Assembly: GCF_030232885.1 (NCBI RefSeq)
Contig: NZ_JASPGD010000004.1
Coordinates: forward strand, 1 to 64,000
Reading direction: 5' to 3'
Length of the DNA stretch: 64,000 bases
DNA from: Corynebacterium sp. MSK297
Lineage (GTDB): Bacteria; Actinomycetota; Actinomycetes; Mycobacteriales; Mycobacteriaceae
Part shown: positions 26,721-34,933 of the stretch, piece by piece
How the letters are laid out: each line of letters opens with the position of its first letter
Numbering within the stretch: the first letter of the stretch is position 1
Notes under the pieces: model-generated
Told to the model about the DNA's origin: nothing
The model's database searches: none
The model's input: only the letters and a program-made list of their open reading frames with translations
Position numbers and translations under genes: made by a program

Positions 26721-28178
26721 GTGAATCAGCCCGCCGAGGTAGGACACGACAACTGGAATGAACGCATCGCGCTGGCGCAGGAGATGATACCACTGATCAG
26801 CTCACTGCACCGCAACAACAACGTTGTGACCTCTATTTTTGGTCGTCTGCTGATTAGCGTCACCGACATTGACATCATCAAAGCCCACGAACGTGCGCAC
26901 CAGGTCATCGAAGAAGACTTGCCGCTGGACCAAACCCTGCCAGTGCTGCGCGAACTCACCTCGATGGATTTGGGTACTGCATCGATCGACGTCGGGCGCT
27001 TGGCCGTTGGATTTGCGCAATCCGGTGCTACTGATCTTTCTGGATACCTGCACCAAGAGCTGGAAGAAGTCATCGGCGGACGCACCAACGTCGAGCCCAC
27101 CGACGTTGTCCTCTACGGTTTCGGCCGTATCGGTCGTCTGCTCGCGCGCATTCTCGTCGAACGTGAAGCCTCCTATGGCGGTGTGCGTCTGCGTGCTATC
27201 GTCGTCCGCTCCAAGGGTGAGGGTGACATCATTAAACGCGCCTCGTTGCTGCGCCGTGATTCCGTGCATGGCGAATTCAACGGCACCATTTCCGTGGATG
27301 AAGAAAACAACATCATCTGGGCAAACGGCACCAAAATCCAGGTCATCTACGCCAACGCGCCACAGGACATCGACTACACCGCATACGGCATCAATGACGC
27401 CATCATCGTTGACAACACCGGAGCATGGCGTGATCGTAAGGGCTTGTCGCAGCACCTGGAAGCCAAGGGCGCAGACCGTGTCTTGTTGACGGCGCCGGGC
27501 AAAGGCGATATCCCGAACGTCGTTTTCGGCATCAACGAAGACAGCATTAACGACGATGACAAGGTGCTGTCTGCAGCATCATGTACCACCAACGGTATTA
27601 CTCCAGTGCTCAAGGCACTGGGCGATCGCTACGGCGTCGCGCACGGTCACGTGGAAACCGCCCACTCGTTTACTAACGACCAGAACCTGATCGATAACTA
27701 CCACAAGGGTGACCGTCGTGGACGGGCTGCTGGTTTGAATATGGTGCTCACCGAAACCGGTGCTGCCAAGGCGGTATCGAAAGCGCTTCCAGAATTCGAA
27801 GGCAAGCTCACCGGTAATGCTATCCGTGTTCCTACCCCGAATGTGTCGATGGCGGTGTTGAACCTGGAACTGGAAACTGAGGTGACCAAGGACGAGGTCA
27901 ACGACTACCTGCGCAAGGTGGCGCTGCTGTCGAACCTGCGCCAGCAGGTGGACTACGTCAACGATCCGGAATTGGTCTCCTCGGACTTTGTGGGCTCCGT
28001 TAAAGCCGGTGTGGTTGATGGCTTGGCGACGATTGCCAATGGCACTAAACACCTGGTGGTCTACGTCTGGTACGACAACGAGTATGGCTACTCCAACCAG
28101 GTAGTACGCTTCGTTGAAGATATTGCGGGCAAGCGGCCACGTGTGCTGCCGCACCGCAGCCCAATCAGCGAACTCTAA
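26721..28178 (+). CDS. gapB: glyceraldehyde-3-phosphate dehydrogenase, long GapB type
   Basis: This enzyme interconverts glyceraldehyde 3-phosphate and 1,3-bisphosphoglycerate. The 485-residue form, with about 125 extra N-terminal residues before the Rossmann fold, corresponds to C. glutamicum GapB, which mainly serves gluconeogenesis. GTG 26721 is preferred because AAAGGA ends 8 nt before it. The ATG at 26715 follows directly on that site. NAD(P) motif YGFGRIGRLLARIL is at about 131-144, catalytic Cys is in SAASCTTNGI, and WYDNEYGYSNQVVRF lies near the C-terminus. No terminator follows its stop codon, since a damaged monooxygenase copy begins directly after it. Confidence 0.94.
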   Translation: MNQPAEVGHDNWNERIALAQEMIPLISSLHRNNNVVTSIFGRLLISVTDIDIIKAHERAHQVIEEDLPLDQTLPVLRELTSMDLGTASIDVGRLAVGFAQSGATDLSGYLHQELEEVIGGRTNVEPTDVVLYGFGRIGRLLARILVEREASYGGVRLRAIVVRSKGEGDIIKRASLLRRDSVHGEFNGTISVDEENNIIWANGTKIQVIYANAPQDIDYTAYGINDAIIVDNTGAWRDRKGLSQHLEAKGADRVLLTAPGKGDIPNVVFGINEDSINDDDKVLSAASCTTNGITPVLKALGDRYGVAHGHVETAHSFTNDQNLIDNYHKGDRRGRAAGLNMVLTETGAAKAVSKALPEFEGKLTGNAIRVPTPNVSMAVLNLELETEVTKDEVNDYLRKVALLSNLRQQVDYVNDPELVSSDFVGSVKAGVVDGLATIANGTKHLVVYVWYDNEYGYSNQVVRFVEDIAGKRPRVLPHRSPISEL

Positions 28179-28310
28179 TCCAGCTGGATGGATTCAAAGT
28201 CCAATACGTCGACAGGCATCCCGCGTTTTTCGTCTTCTGCGTGGTTGCCTGCCGGGCGGGCATCTGCCGGGAAGGTCAGAGCGGAGATGCTTACGATGCT
28301 GTCACTGCTA
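28179..28310 (-). pseudogene. broken copy of the MhuD-like monooxygenase gene
   Basis: This stretch is a degraded duplicate of the intact gene at 29433-29726. The end of the gene (tccagctggatggattcaaa and onward) and its beginning (ctgccgggaaggt...gcggagatg) are recognisable, but about 160 bp between them are missing and the start codon is altered. It directly abuts the gapB stop codon. Confidence 0.8.
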
Positions 28311-28373
28311 ATAGTCCCTCCGTCTCGTGCCCAGGGGCAGAGAATGAGATTTTAACAGACGAATTTATAAATG

Positions 28374-28516
28374 AGATGGAGAAAGTGGTTGAAGAAACGA
28401 TAAATAGTGCTGTGAAAGAGGAAGTTTCTGAATTTCCTCACACTGAAGTTTCTGTTGAACAAATTGAGCAAGCAGAAGGTGTAAATGCATCTTTGCTAAA
28501 GACATTGCCGAAATGA
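28374..28516 (+). CDS. small orphan ORF, probably a fragment
   Basis: A 46-residue acidic, helix-prone peptide (MEKVVEETINSAVKEEVSEF at the start) that I do not recognise. The frame is open further upstream through NEILTDEFINE with no ATG, so its N-terminus was probably lost at the rearrangement junction near 28310. The DNA here is visibly AT-richer than the flanks. Its TGA overlaps the ATG of the next gene (ATGA), which suggests former translational coupling with the lipoprotein. Confidence 0.4.
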
Positions 28517-28991
28517 GATATTCTTCCCGTTTTCCCTTGAGGTTTGGGCAGGGTAAAGCGTTCCTTGCGTTGTCTTTGATGGCATTCTTGGTGGCTTGTT
28601 CAAGCGAAATTGAACAAGCGTTACCAGCTGCAAGTGAATCTGGGGGGCGGTTACTATCTCGGTTCGCGATGCTTATGGTCAGCATTGGGTAGAATTTGGT
28701 GTCCAATGTCCATACTCCAGTGTTGATGATATTTCCGAACATCAGGGTCTGGAGCCTGATGAGGCTTATGACTTAGGCAGCTACGACATTCAAGAGGTGG
28801 TGTACCTGAAAGATGCCGACGGTGACGTTGATTTTGACGTGCTCGATAGGCTAGATGTTACTTTGTGCTCCCATAGGGCCCCGGAATACTTTGGTTATCG
28901 TGGATGGTTACCGGCAGACCTGCCTCTGATTTTTGAGGTTAATTATGATGGCTGGGCCCTCACAGGGGTGGGTGATACAACCACGGAATAG
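28513..28991 (+). pseudogene. lipoprotein gene frameshifted at a G6 run (possibly phase-variable)
   Basis: The gene begins at an ATG overlapping the previous stop and has a clear lipoprotein signal: basic start, LALSLMAFLVAC lipobox, then SSEIEQALPAASESGG. At a run of six G (28642-28647) the frame is lost. With seven G it would continue as AVTISVRDAYGQHWVEFG to a stop at 28991, giving about 160 residues with two Cys in the distal half (VQCPYSS, TLCSHRA). No family is recognised. It lies in an AT-richer insert between duplicated gapB/monooxygenase segments. It may be decayed, phase-variable, or a sequencing error. Confidence 0.6.
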
Positions 28992-29044
28992 ATCATTCTT
29001 TAGCCTAAGTAGCTATAAACCATGCCTGCCGTTTGTGGGCAGTG

Positions 29045-29321
29045 GGCAAGCTCACCGGTAATGCCATCCGTGTGCCAACCGCGAATGTTTCGATGGCTGT
29101 GTTGAACCTGGAATTGGTCTCCTCGGACTTTGTGGGCTCCGTTAAAGCCGGTGTGGTTGATGGCTTGGCGACGATTGCCAATGGCACCAAACACTTGGTG
29201 GTTTACGTCTGGTATGACAACGAGTATGGTTACTCCAACCAGGTAGTACGCTTCGTTGAAGATATTGCGGGCAAGCGGGCCACGTGTGCTGCCGCACCGC
29301 AGCCCAATCAGCGAGCTGTAA
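29045..29321 (+). pseudogene. partial second copy of the gapB 3' end
   Basis: It matches 27801-28178 of gapB, with an in-frame loss of 102 nt (between 27869 and 27972) and one extra G late in the copy that shifts the last codons. Before the deletion joint, six codons differ and five of the changes are synonymous. After it, differences are very few and synonymous. This looks like an allele from another strain partly homogenised with the resident gene, rather than a simple decaying duplicate. Confidence 0.9.
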
Positions 29322-29365
29322 GTCGCGGGGAGTTGATGCACTGGTACTAGTGCCAGTGCTGATCA

Positions 29366-29405
29366 AAGCCGCGGGATCCGAGATTGGACCCGCGGCTTCG
29401 TTTTG
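29366..29405. terminator. strong bidirectional terminator
   Basis: A perfect 10-bp stem (AAGCCGCGGG and CCCGCGGCTT) is followed on the + strand by cgtttt and preceded by an A-run (caaa) on the other side. It sits between the gapB fragment and the convergent monooxygenase gene. It is probably the original terminator of gapB, now 1.2 kb away from the intact gene. Confidence 0.75.
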
Positions 29406-29432
29406 TGTTTGCGTGGTTAGCCTGTTCTTGGG

Positions 29433-29726
29433 TTAGCTTTCCAGCTGGATGGATTCAAAGCCCAATACGTCGACAGACATGCCGCGCTTTTCGTCTTCTG
29501 TGTGGTTGCCTGCTGGGCGAGCGTCTGACCACTTCTGGTAGTTTTCTTGGCTATCCCAGCGGGTGATCACGAAGTAACGATCTTCGCCGGAAACCGGGCG
29601 GAGCAGTTCAAAGCTTTCAAAACCTTCGGCCTTGTCGACGCCCTTTGCGCGTTGTGCGAAGCGCTGCTCGATTTCTTCGCCGGCACCTGCCGGGAAGGTT
29701 AGCGCGGAGATGTTTACATAGGTCAT
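29433..29726 (-). CDS. MhuD/IsdG-like haem-degrading monooxygenase candidate
   Basis: A 97-residue ABM-fold protein that aligns without gaps over most of its length with Mycobacterium tuberculosis MhuD, an enzyme that opens haem to release iron. PAGAG at 12-16, RFA at 22-24 and ELLRPVSGEDRYFVITRWDS (40-59) match closely. Trp66 and His75, the key haem-site residues of MhuD, are present at the same positions. The active-site Asn7 is Ser here, with Asn at position 5, so activity is not certain. AAAGGA precedes the ATG. No iron-regulator site is obvious upstream. A broken copy lies at 28179-28310. Confidence 0.7.
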   Translation of the reverse strand: MTYVNISALTFPAGAGEEIEQRFAQRAKGVDKAEGFESFELLRPVSGEDRYFVITRWDSQENYQKWSDARPAGNHTEDEKRGMSVDVLGFESIQLES

Positions 29727-29829
29727 TGCTCATCCTTTCTATGGCTAGATCCATCCACCATTTTATCCAATACACGTTATTGGCATGGTAGAAATCGTGT
29801 GATTTTTTCACCAGGCTTTCTTGTGGTTG

Positions 29830-30651
29830 TTACTCGGGTTTCCTGGCCACCAGAGCCACACCGCGCAAGACATCGCTGTGTTGGCTGAAAAGCTTGCGCA
29901 TCGCCAGCATTCGGCGCCTGGCATCCTTATCGCGCAGCGCATTTTTTATGATGCGCAACGTACCGAGCAGGCCTTCGTCGGCAAGATTACGGCGCATTTT
30001 TAGCAGCGCCATTGGCGCGGTATCTGTCCATTCGACGACTAAGCCAGCGTTTTCGAGAAGCTCGGTCCACTCAGCAATGGTCAGCGGCCGGGCATTAACC
30101 TTAATTACGCGGGCGAGATTCTTGCGCAACTCGGTTTTGAACTCATCGTCGAGGTCGTCGGGTTGCAGACCAAGTTCGTGGATGGCGTACCTGCCACCGG
30201 GGCGTAGCATTCGGGCTGCTTCTTGTACGATTTTTTGCTTGCCGGTGGGCGACTGCATCGTCAACATCGCTTCGCCAATAACGACATCTGCATGAGCATC
30301 GGGAATGCCGGTATCTGCCGCATCTGCGTGTACCATGCGGCCGGTGTCCTTGACGATGTCGCCAGTAATGCGCACAGCATCTTCGTCTTTTTCGACGCCA
30401 ATATAGCTGGCTGGCTGGTGCGTGAGAATCTCGCTGGCGGTGCGTCCCAACCCGGGAGCAAGTTCGACGACGTCAGCGTCAGTGAGCTTGGCATTCTGTA
30501 GTAATGCGCGGGTGAGCTCTAATCCGCCTGGGCGCAGTACGCGTTTTCCGAGCCGTGCAAGCAGCCAATGTCCGGGCGCATCTTCTGCGCGGCGCTGCGC
30601 GTAGGGAAGTGGATTTGTCTTGCCATCGGTGTTTGAGGAGGTACGGGGCAT
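29830..30651 (-). CDS. class I SAM-dependent methyltransferase
   Basis: A 273-residue methyltransferase of unassigned substrate. SAM motif I VVELAPGLGRTASEIL is at about 61-76, the acidic residue after beta-2 is in YIGVEKDEDAV, motif II is ADVVIGEAMLTM, and motif III is RMLRPGGRYAIHEL. The C-terminal part is helical and basic (KNALRDKDARRRMLAMRKLF). It resembles the small-molecule (UbiE-like) methyltransferase group. GAAAGGA precedes the ATG. An unusual decamer repeat array and a long palindrome lie immediately upstream, suggesting specific regulation. Confidence 0.8.
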   Translation of the reverse strand: MPRTSSNTDGKTNPLPYAQRRAEDAPGHWLLARLGKRVLRPGGLELTRALLQNAKLTDADVVELAPGLGRTASEILTHQPASYIGVEKDEDAVRITGDIVKDTGRMVHADAADTGIPDAHADVVIGEAMLTMQSPTGKQKIVQEAARMLRPGGRYAIHELGLQPDDLDDEFKTELRKNLARVIKVNARPLTIAEWTELLENAGLVVEWTDTAPMALLKMRRNLADEGLLGTLRIIKNALRDKDARRRMLAMRKLFSQHSDVLRGVALVARKPE

Positions 30652-30678
30652 GGTGAGTCCTTTCTTTAAGGCCCACCA

Positions 30679-30738
30679 GCGTTAGACGGCGTTAGTCAAC
30701 GTTAGACAGTGCTAGTCAGCGTTAGTCAGCGTTAGACA
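30679..30738. repeat. six tandem 10-bp repeats upstream of the methyltransferase gene
   Basis: Six consecutive decamers (30679, 30689, 30699, 30709, 30719, 30729) follow the consensus GCGTTAG(A/T)CA, with one to three changes in the middle units. They end about 28 nt before the methyltransferase ATG. The 10-bp period puts each unit on the same face of the helix. Confidence 0.9.
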
Positions 30739-30743
30739 ATGAC

Positions 30744-30775
30744 AGATACATTAAGGCAGGCCTAATTTTGTATCT
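30744..30775. promoter_or_regulatory. 32-bp imperfect palindrome
   Basis: The outer arms are AGATACA and TGTATCT, the inner arms TTAAGGC and GCCTAA, centred near 30759. It directly follows the decamer array on the promoter side of the methyltransferase gene. The inner part faintly recalls a DtxR half-site, but the spacing is wrong for DtxR. Confidence 0.5.
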
Positions 30776-30954
30776 AATTCTCAGCCTACTAAAAGGGGCC
30801 TGTAAAGAATAGGAGTACCAAAATTCTGTGATTTTTTCCGGGATATAGCGCCCCCGTTTTGGGTGAGCCAAGCTGATCTGTACGGCCGCGATGCAGCAGC
30901 GGAAAGAGATCACCTAAAAATCGGTGGTTGAGTTTCCGCGAGATGATAGCCAAC

Positions 30955-30981
30955 CAAAAACGCCCCACCGAGAGTGGGGCG
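30955..30981 (-). terminator. rho-independent terminator of glnA
   Basis: On the minus strand a perfect 8-bp GC-rich stem (CGCCCCAC and GTGGGGCG, 5-nt loop) is followed by five T residues, 22 nt after the glnA stop codon. Confidence 0.88.
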
Positions 30982-31002
30982 CTGGCGCGTGAAGCGTGGT
31001 GC

Positions 31003-32439
31003 CTAGCAGTCGTAGTACATCTCGAATTCCTGCGGCGTTGGGCGCAGGCGAACCGGAGTGATTTCCTCATCGTACTTGTACTTGATGTAGGTATCAATGA
31101 GGTCTTCGGTGAAGACATCGCCCTCGGTCAGGAACTCGTTGTCTTCCCGCAGAGCCTTCAGTGATTCTTCTAACGAGGTTGGAGCGGTCGGGATATCCTG
31201 GGCTTCTTCTGGAGGTAGCTCGTAAAGATCTTTATCCACTGGTGCGTGTGGTTCGATCCGGTTTTTAATACCGTCGATACCAGCCATCATCATCGCCGCA
31301 AAGCCCAAGTACGGGTTACCCGAAGGGTCTGGTGCGCGGAACTCCAAACGCTTCGCTTTCGGGTTGTTGCCGGTGGTGGGAATACGCACGGCTGCCGAAC
31401 GGTTGCGCTGGGAGTAGACCAAGTTGATTGGAGCCTCGAAACCAGGGACTAGACGGTGGTAGGAGTTCAGTGTCGCGTTGGTGAATGCCAGAACCGCGCC
31501 TGCGTGCTCCAGAATGCCGCCGATGTAGTAGCGGGCCATATCGGACAAACCAGCGTAGCCGTCTTCGTCATGGAACAGTGGGGAACCATCTTTCCACAGG
31601 GACTGGTGTGCGTGCATGCCCGAACCGTTGTCACCTGCTACCGGCTTCGGCATGAACGTTGCTGTCTTGCCGTGCTGAAACGCAGTGTTTTTGATGACGT
31701 ATTTAAACAGCTGAATCTGGTCTGCAGAGTGCAGCAAGGTGGAAAAGCGGTAGTTAATTTCCTGCTGCCCACCGGAGCCGACCTCGTGGTGGAAACGCTC
31801 TAGCTCAAAGCCCACCTTTTCTAGGTTCAAAGCCATGGCATCGCGGATTTCCACGGACTGGTCATAAGGAGCGGTAGGGAAGTAGCCACCCTTCGGGCGC
31901 GTCTTGTAACCAGGGTTTGGAAGCCCATCGATGGTGGTTTCCTTATCGGTGTTCCACCAGCCCTCATCGGAATCCACTTCGTAAAAACCGGCGTTGGTCG
32001 AGGTATCGAAACGCACCTTGTCGAACAGATAAAATTCGGCCTCGGCACCGAAGAAGCAGGTATCGGCAATGCCGGTGGACTGCAAATATTCCTCGGCCTT
32101 GCGGGCGGTAGTGCGTGGGTCACGCGAGAATGGCTCGCGGGTAAACGGATCGTGCACAAAGCACTTAATGTTCAGCGTCTTTGTGCTGCGGAATGGATCT
32201 ACCACTGCCGAGTGCGGATCCGGCAGCAACATCATGTCGGATTCATCAATAGTGGTAAACCCGCGGATCGAGGAGCCGTCGAAAGCCAGTCCTTCTTCTG
32301 CTGCCTCCTCAGTGAACTCCGAGGCAGGGATGCTGAAGTGGTGCTCTACACCTGGAAGATCGGTAAATTGAATGTCGACGAATTTAATGTCTTCATCTTC
32401 GATATGTTGGACGACATCCGAAATGGATTCGAAACTCAA
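31003..32439 (-). CDS. glnA: glutamine synthetase type I
   Basis: GlnA makes glutamine from glutamate, ammonia and ATP. The product is 478 residues if translation starts at TTG 32439, chosen because GAGGAG lies 5 nt before it. The upstream ATG (32463) has no ribosome site. Blocks seen: [22 protein letters not shown], the ATP/metal segment [20 protein letters not shown] and the glutamate-binding [19 protein letters not shown] contains the tyrosine modified by adenylylation in GSI-beta enzymes. An AmtR box was not found by eye. A 17-bp tandem repeat lies about 110 bp upstream. Confidence 0.96.
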   Translation of the reverse strand: MSFESISDVVQHIEDEDIKFVDIQFTDLPGVEHHFSIPASEFTEEAAEEGLAFDGSSIRGFTTIDESDMMLLPDPHSAVVDPFRSTKTLNIKCFVHDPFTREPFSRDPRTTARKAEEYLQSTGIADTCFFGAEAEFYLFDKVRFDTSTNAGFYEVDSDEGWWNTDKETTIDGLPNPGYKTRPKGGYFPTAPYDQSVEIRDAMALNLEKVGFELERFHHEVGSGGQQEINYRFSTLLHSADQIQLFKYVIKNTAFQHGKTATFMPKPVAGDNGSGMHAHQSLWKDGSPLFHDEDGYAGLSDMARYYIGGILEHAGAVLAFTNATLNSYHRLVPGFEAPINLVYSQRNRSAAVRIPTTGNNPKAKRLEFRAPDPSGNPYLGFAAMMMAGIDGIKNRIEPHAPVDKDLYELPPEEAQDIPTAPTSLEESLKALREDNEFLTEGDVFTEDLIDTYIKYKYDEEITPVRLRPTPQEFEMYYDC

Positions 32440-32544
32440 GGGAACTCCTCGTTTTGGGTGCAACTGTGCAGTCGTTTTCCCACTATACCGGCTAAGCGTG
32501 ATTCATTTCTGCGATTCGTGGCTCTGATTCCTGTGTGGCTCTGA

Positions 32545-32578
32545 TGATTCACGGTTGTGATTGATTCACGGTTGTGAA
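32545..32578. repeat. two 17-bp tandem repeats between glnA and pth
   Basis: TGATTCACGGTTGTGAT is repeated immediately (32545-32561, 32562-32578), with only the last base changed. Each copy contains the inverted repeat TTCAC-GGTT-GTGA(A). It could be a regulatory site for glnA. It does not match GlxR spacing. Confidence 0.8.
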
Positions 32579-32579
32579 T

Positions 32580-33164
32580 CTAGAGTAGTTCCCGCCGGAG
32601 ATAATCAGCAGCATCTGGAATCACGAAATCCAGCTCGTGTTCTTGGGCACCAGAAAACCTTCCCAGCACAAACGAAGAAGCATCCATTCTCCCGGGTGGG
32701 CGTCCAATCCCGATGCTCAAACGCGCATAATCTTTCGTGCCCAATGCTTTCGTAATCGATTTCAAGCCGTTATGGCCTTTATCGCCGCCGCTGTGTTTTA
32801 GGGTAAAAGATCCAAAATCACGTTCCATATCGTCGTACACGGCAACGATTCCCGCCGGGGCGATACGAAAGTACGTTGCTAAGGCATTAACCACGCCACC
32901 AGAGGTATTCATCGGTGTGGCGGTACGCGCCAAAACTAGCTTCGGTGCCCCGGCACCTAGCGCACTAGCTGGCATTTCAGCAACAAAAGCCCCGGTGCGT
33001 TTATGCAAACTAAAAGGCACCGGTTGAAAAGCAGTAGTTTCTGCTAATTCCTGCACAACGCGGTAACCGATGTTGTGCCGGGTGTCTGCATAACGAGCAC
33101 CAGGGTTACCAAGCCCAACCACAAGAACGCTGGAATGCTGAGAAAAAGCAGGTGCAGCGGGCAT
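32580..33164 (-). CDS. pth: peptidyl-tRNA hydrolase (short paralogue)
   Basis: A 194-residue Pth of standard length, without the N-terminal extension of the paralogue at 24870. Motifs: VLVVGLGNPGARYADTRHN (about 13-31, catalytic His in TRHN), TPMNTSGGVV, AVYDDMERDFG (catalytic Asp) and GGDKGHNGLKS. It is followed by glnA on the same strand and preceded by rplY 67 bp away, probably in one leftward transcript. This matches the rplY-pth pairing common in bacteria. Confidence 0.94.
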   Translation of the reverse strand: MPAAPAFSQHSSVLVVGLGNPGARYADTRHNIGYRVVQELAETTAFQPVPFSLHKRTGAFVAEMPASALGAGAPKLVLARTATPMNTSGGVVNALATYFRIAPAGIVAVYDDMERDFGSFTLKHSGGDKGHNGLKSITKALGTKDYARLSIGIGRPPGRMDASSFVLGRFSGAQEHELDFVIPDAADYLRRELL

Positions 33165-33231
33165 GGTTGGGGCTCGGCTTTCGTGTTTACTTGCCGACGT
33201 TACTCGGCGTCGATCTTATTCGTCCTCGATT

Positions 33232-33918
33232 TTAGTTATCGTCGGAGGACTCAGTGTCAGGGTCCAGACGATCTGCAGGGGTCTCCTCGTCGGCTTCCTC
33301 TTCGGAGTCTGCACCAGCATCGGCGCCGCCTTCTTCGGCAGCGGCAGCAGCAGCCTCGAGTTCTTCGTCTTCCTGTGGCTCCATGACGGAAACGATGACG
33401 GTGTCTTCTTCTGCTACCAGCGTGGTGTTGCCAGGCATATCCAGCTCAGCTGCAGTGATAACTGTGCCGTCTTCTGCGCCTTCGATGGAAACTTCGATCT
33501 CTTCCGGAATGGAAAGAACGTCGGCCTCGACCAGCAGGACGTCGTTGTCCTGGATGAACATCATGCCTGCGGCAGGCTCGCCGGTGATGGTAACTGGAAT
33601 TTCAACCTCGACCTTTTCGCCGCGCTTAATGGACAGCAGGTCTACGTGGTCAACGTCGAGGGTCAAAACGTTCTGGTCGACGTTTTTCACCATGGACAGG
33701 TGCTTTTCGCCATCAACTTCCAGCTCCAAAACGGCGTTCAAGCCGTTGTAACGAATCATCGTCTGCAGTTCCAGCAGATCTACAGAGAAGTGGATTGGCT
33801 CGGTGTTGGAGCCGTACAGAACGCCAGGCACGCGCCACTCACGACGCAGACGACGGGCAGCGCCCTTGCCGAATTCGGTGCGTGGTTGTGCTGCAAGAAT
33901 AGGTGTCTTTTCAGCCAT
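33232..33918 (-). CDS. rplY: ribosomal protein L25, general stress protein Ctc form
   Basis: This protein binds 5S rRNA in the large ribosomal subunit. The 228-residue long form combines the L25 RNA-binding domain (about 1-95, with FGKGAARRLRREWRVPGVLYG) and the TL5/Ctc C-terminal beta domain (about 96-185). A very acidic tail of about 45 residues (EEEADEETPADRL region) follows. ATG 33918 has GAGGAG upstream. The longer frame to 34038 is not supported. It follows prs and the SDR gene leftward, with a hairpin in between. Confidence 0.95.
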   Translation of the reverse strand: MAEKTPILAAQPRTEFGKGAARRLRREWRVPGVLYGSNTEPIHFSVDLLELQTMIRYNGLNAVLELEVDGEKHLSMVKNVDQNVLTLDVDHVDLLSIKRGEKVEVEIPVTITGEPAAGMMFIQDNDVLLVEADVLSIPEEIEVSIEGAEDGTVITAAELDMPGNTTLVAEEDTVIVSVMEPQEDEELEAAAAAAEEGGADAGADSEEEADEETPADRLDPDTESSDDN

Positions 33919-34043
33919 AATGGATAACTCCTCAGTGCGGTGAAAAAATTTATACTGTGGACAAACGTGCATAGGCAAGGGCACATCCACGACCGGGGAG
34001 CTACCGGGGTAAGTGTAGATCGCGTCGATAACGGCCAAAATGC

Positions 34044-34069
34044 ATGGCCCTCGCCGAGACGAGAGCCAT
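34044..34069 (-). terminator. hairpin between the SDR gene and rplY
   Basis: A 10-bp stem with one mismatch or wobble (ATGGCCCTCG and CGAGAGCCAT, 6-nt loop). It is followed leftward by gcatttt. It may terminate prs-SDR transcripts or attenuate read-through into rplY. Confidence 0.5.
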
Positions 34070-34162
34070 CATAGCAAAAAGCGTGCTAGCTAAGAAATGC
34101 TGCGCTCGGCAATTACCATTCAGCCACCGTTAAAGTACTGGCTAGGCAGCGCAGCAGCGGGG

Positions 34163-34933
34163 TTAAACGGCGGTGTATCCGCCGTCGACAGTCTGTGCGC
34201 TGCCGGTAATAAACGAGGCATTGGACGACAGCAAGAACAACACCATCGCTGCTACTTCCCGTACAGAGCCCAGCCGACCCAGAGGGTGATCGTTGATCAG
34301 CTTGGTCAACTCATCTTCGTCCATGAAGTTAGCCAACAGGGCATTGCGGATATAGCCCGGGCAGACCGCATTCACGCGAATCGCCTTGGAACCGTATTCC
34401 ACAGCAGCAGAACGCGTCAGACCAATCACACCGTGTTTGGCGGCAGAATAAGCCGCCTTTCCCTTGGCGGCAACGAGACCGTGCACCGAGGCGACGTTGA
34501 CGATGGAGCATTCTGAAGTCACGTCCATGTCCAAGAACTGATCAATTTCATGACGCATAGCGTAGGCTACACCGTTCAAGTTGAGGTCGATCAAATCGCG
34601 CCATTGTCGACCGTTCATCTTCCCTGTGTATTCACCTTCGCCACCGTAGCCTGGCGAATTAACCGCGTAGTGCAAGCCACCGAATTGCTCCACGGCGGTG
34701 TGCACAGCAGCCTTGTAGTCAGACTCGGCAGTCATGTCGATGTCAATGGCATAGGCCGAGCCCCCGTTGTCACGGATCTTTTCTGCGACGGCGGACGGTG
34801 CGTGTTCGGTGGTGTCGGCGACTACAACGTGGGTGCCTAATTCACCCAATTCGTAGCAGATTTCTTCACCAATACCGAAGCCACCGCCGGTGACCAAGGC
34901 TACTTTCCCACGGAATTCGTCAAAGCTTTTCAT
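34163..34933 (-). CDS. short-chain dehydrogenase/reductase
   Basis: A 256-residue classical SDR oxidoreductase. The cofactor motif is TGGGFGIGEEI (about 15-25), with Asp39 in VVADTTEH, which suggests NAD(H) preference. The active site is complete: Ser in NVASVHGLV, then Tyr and Lys in YSAAKHGVIG. The NNAG motif is altered to NSPG. The C-terminus has the common ITGSAQTVDGGYTAV. Its start codon overlaps the prs stop by one base (TAATG), so it is translationally coupled to prs, an unexpected partner. The substrate is unknown. Confidence 0.85.
   Translation of the reverse strand: MKSFDEFRGKVALVTGGGFGIGEEICYELGELGTHVVVADTTEHAPSAVAEKIRDNGGSAYAIDIDMTAESDYKAAVHTAVEQFGGLHYAVNSPGYGGEGEYTGKMNGRQWRDLIDLNLNGVAYAMRHEIDQFLDMDVTSECSIVNVASVHGLVAAKGKAAYSAAKHGVIGLTRSAAVEYGSKAIRVNAVCPGYIRNALLANFMDEDELTKLINDHPLGRLGSVREVAAMVLFLLSSNASFITGSAQTVDGGYTAV

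Noticed and set aside
30744..30775. DtxR iron box before the methyltransferase gene
   Set aside because: Only about half of the 19 consensus positions match and the half-site spacing is wrong.
33163..33927. 254-residue ORF opposite rplY
   Set aside because: It mirrors the codon pattern of rplY and overlaps it completely, so it is a shadow frame.
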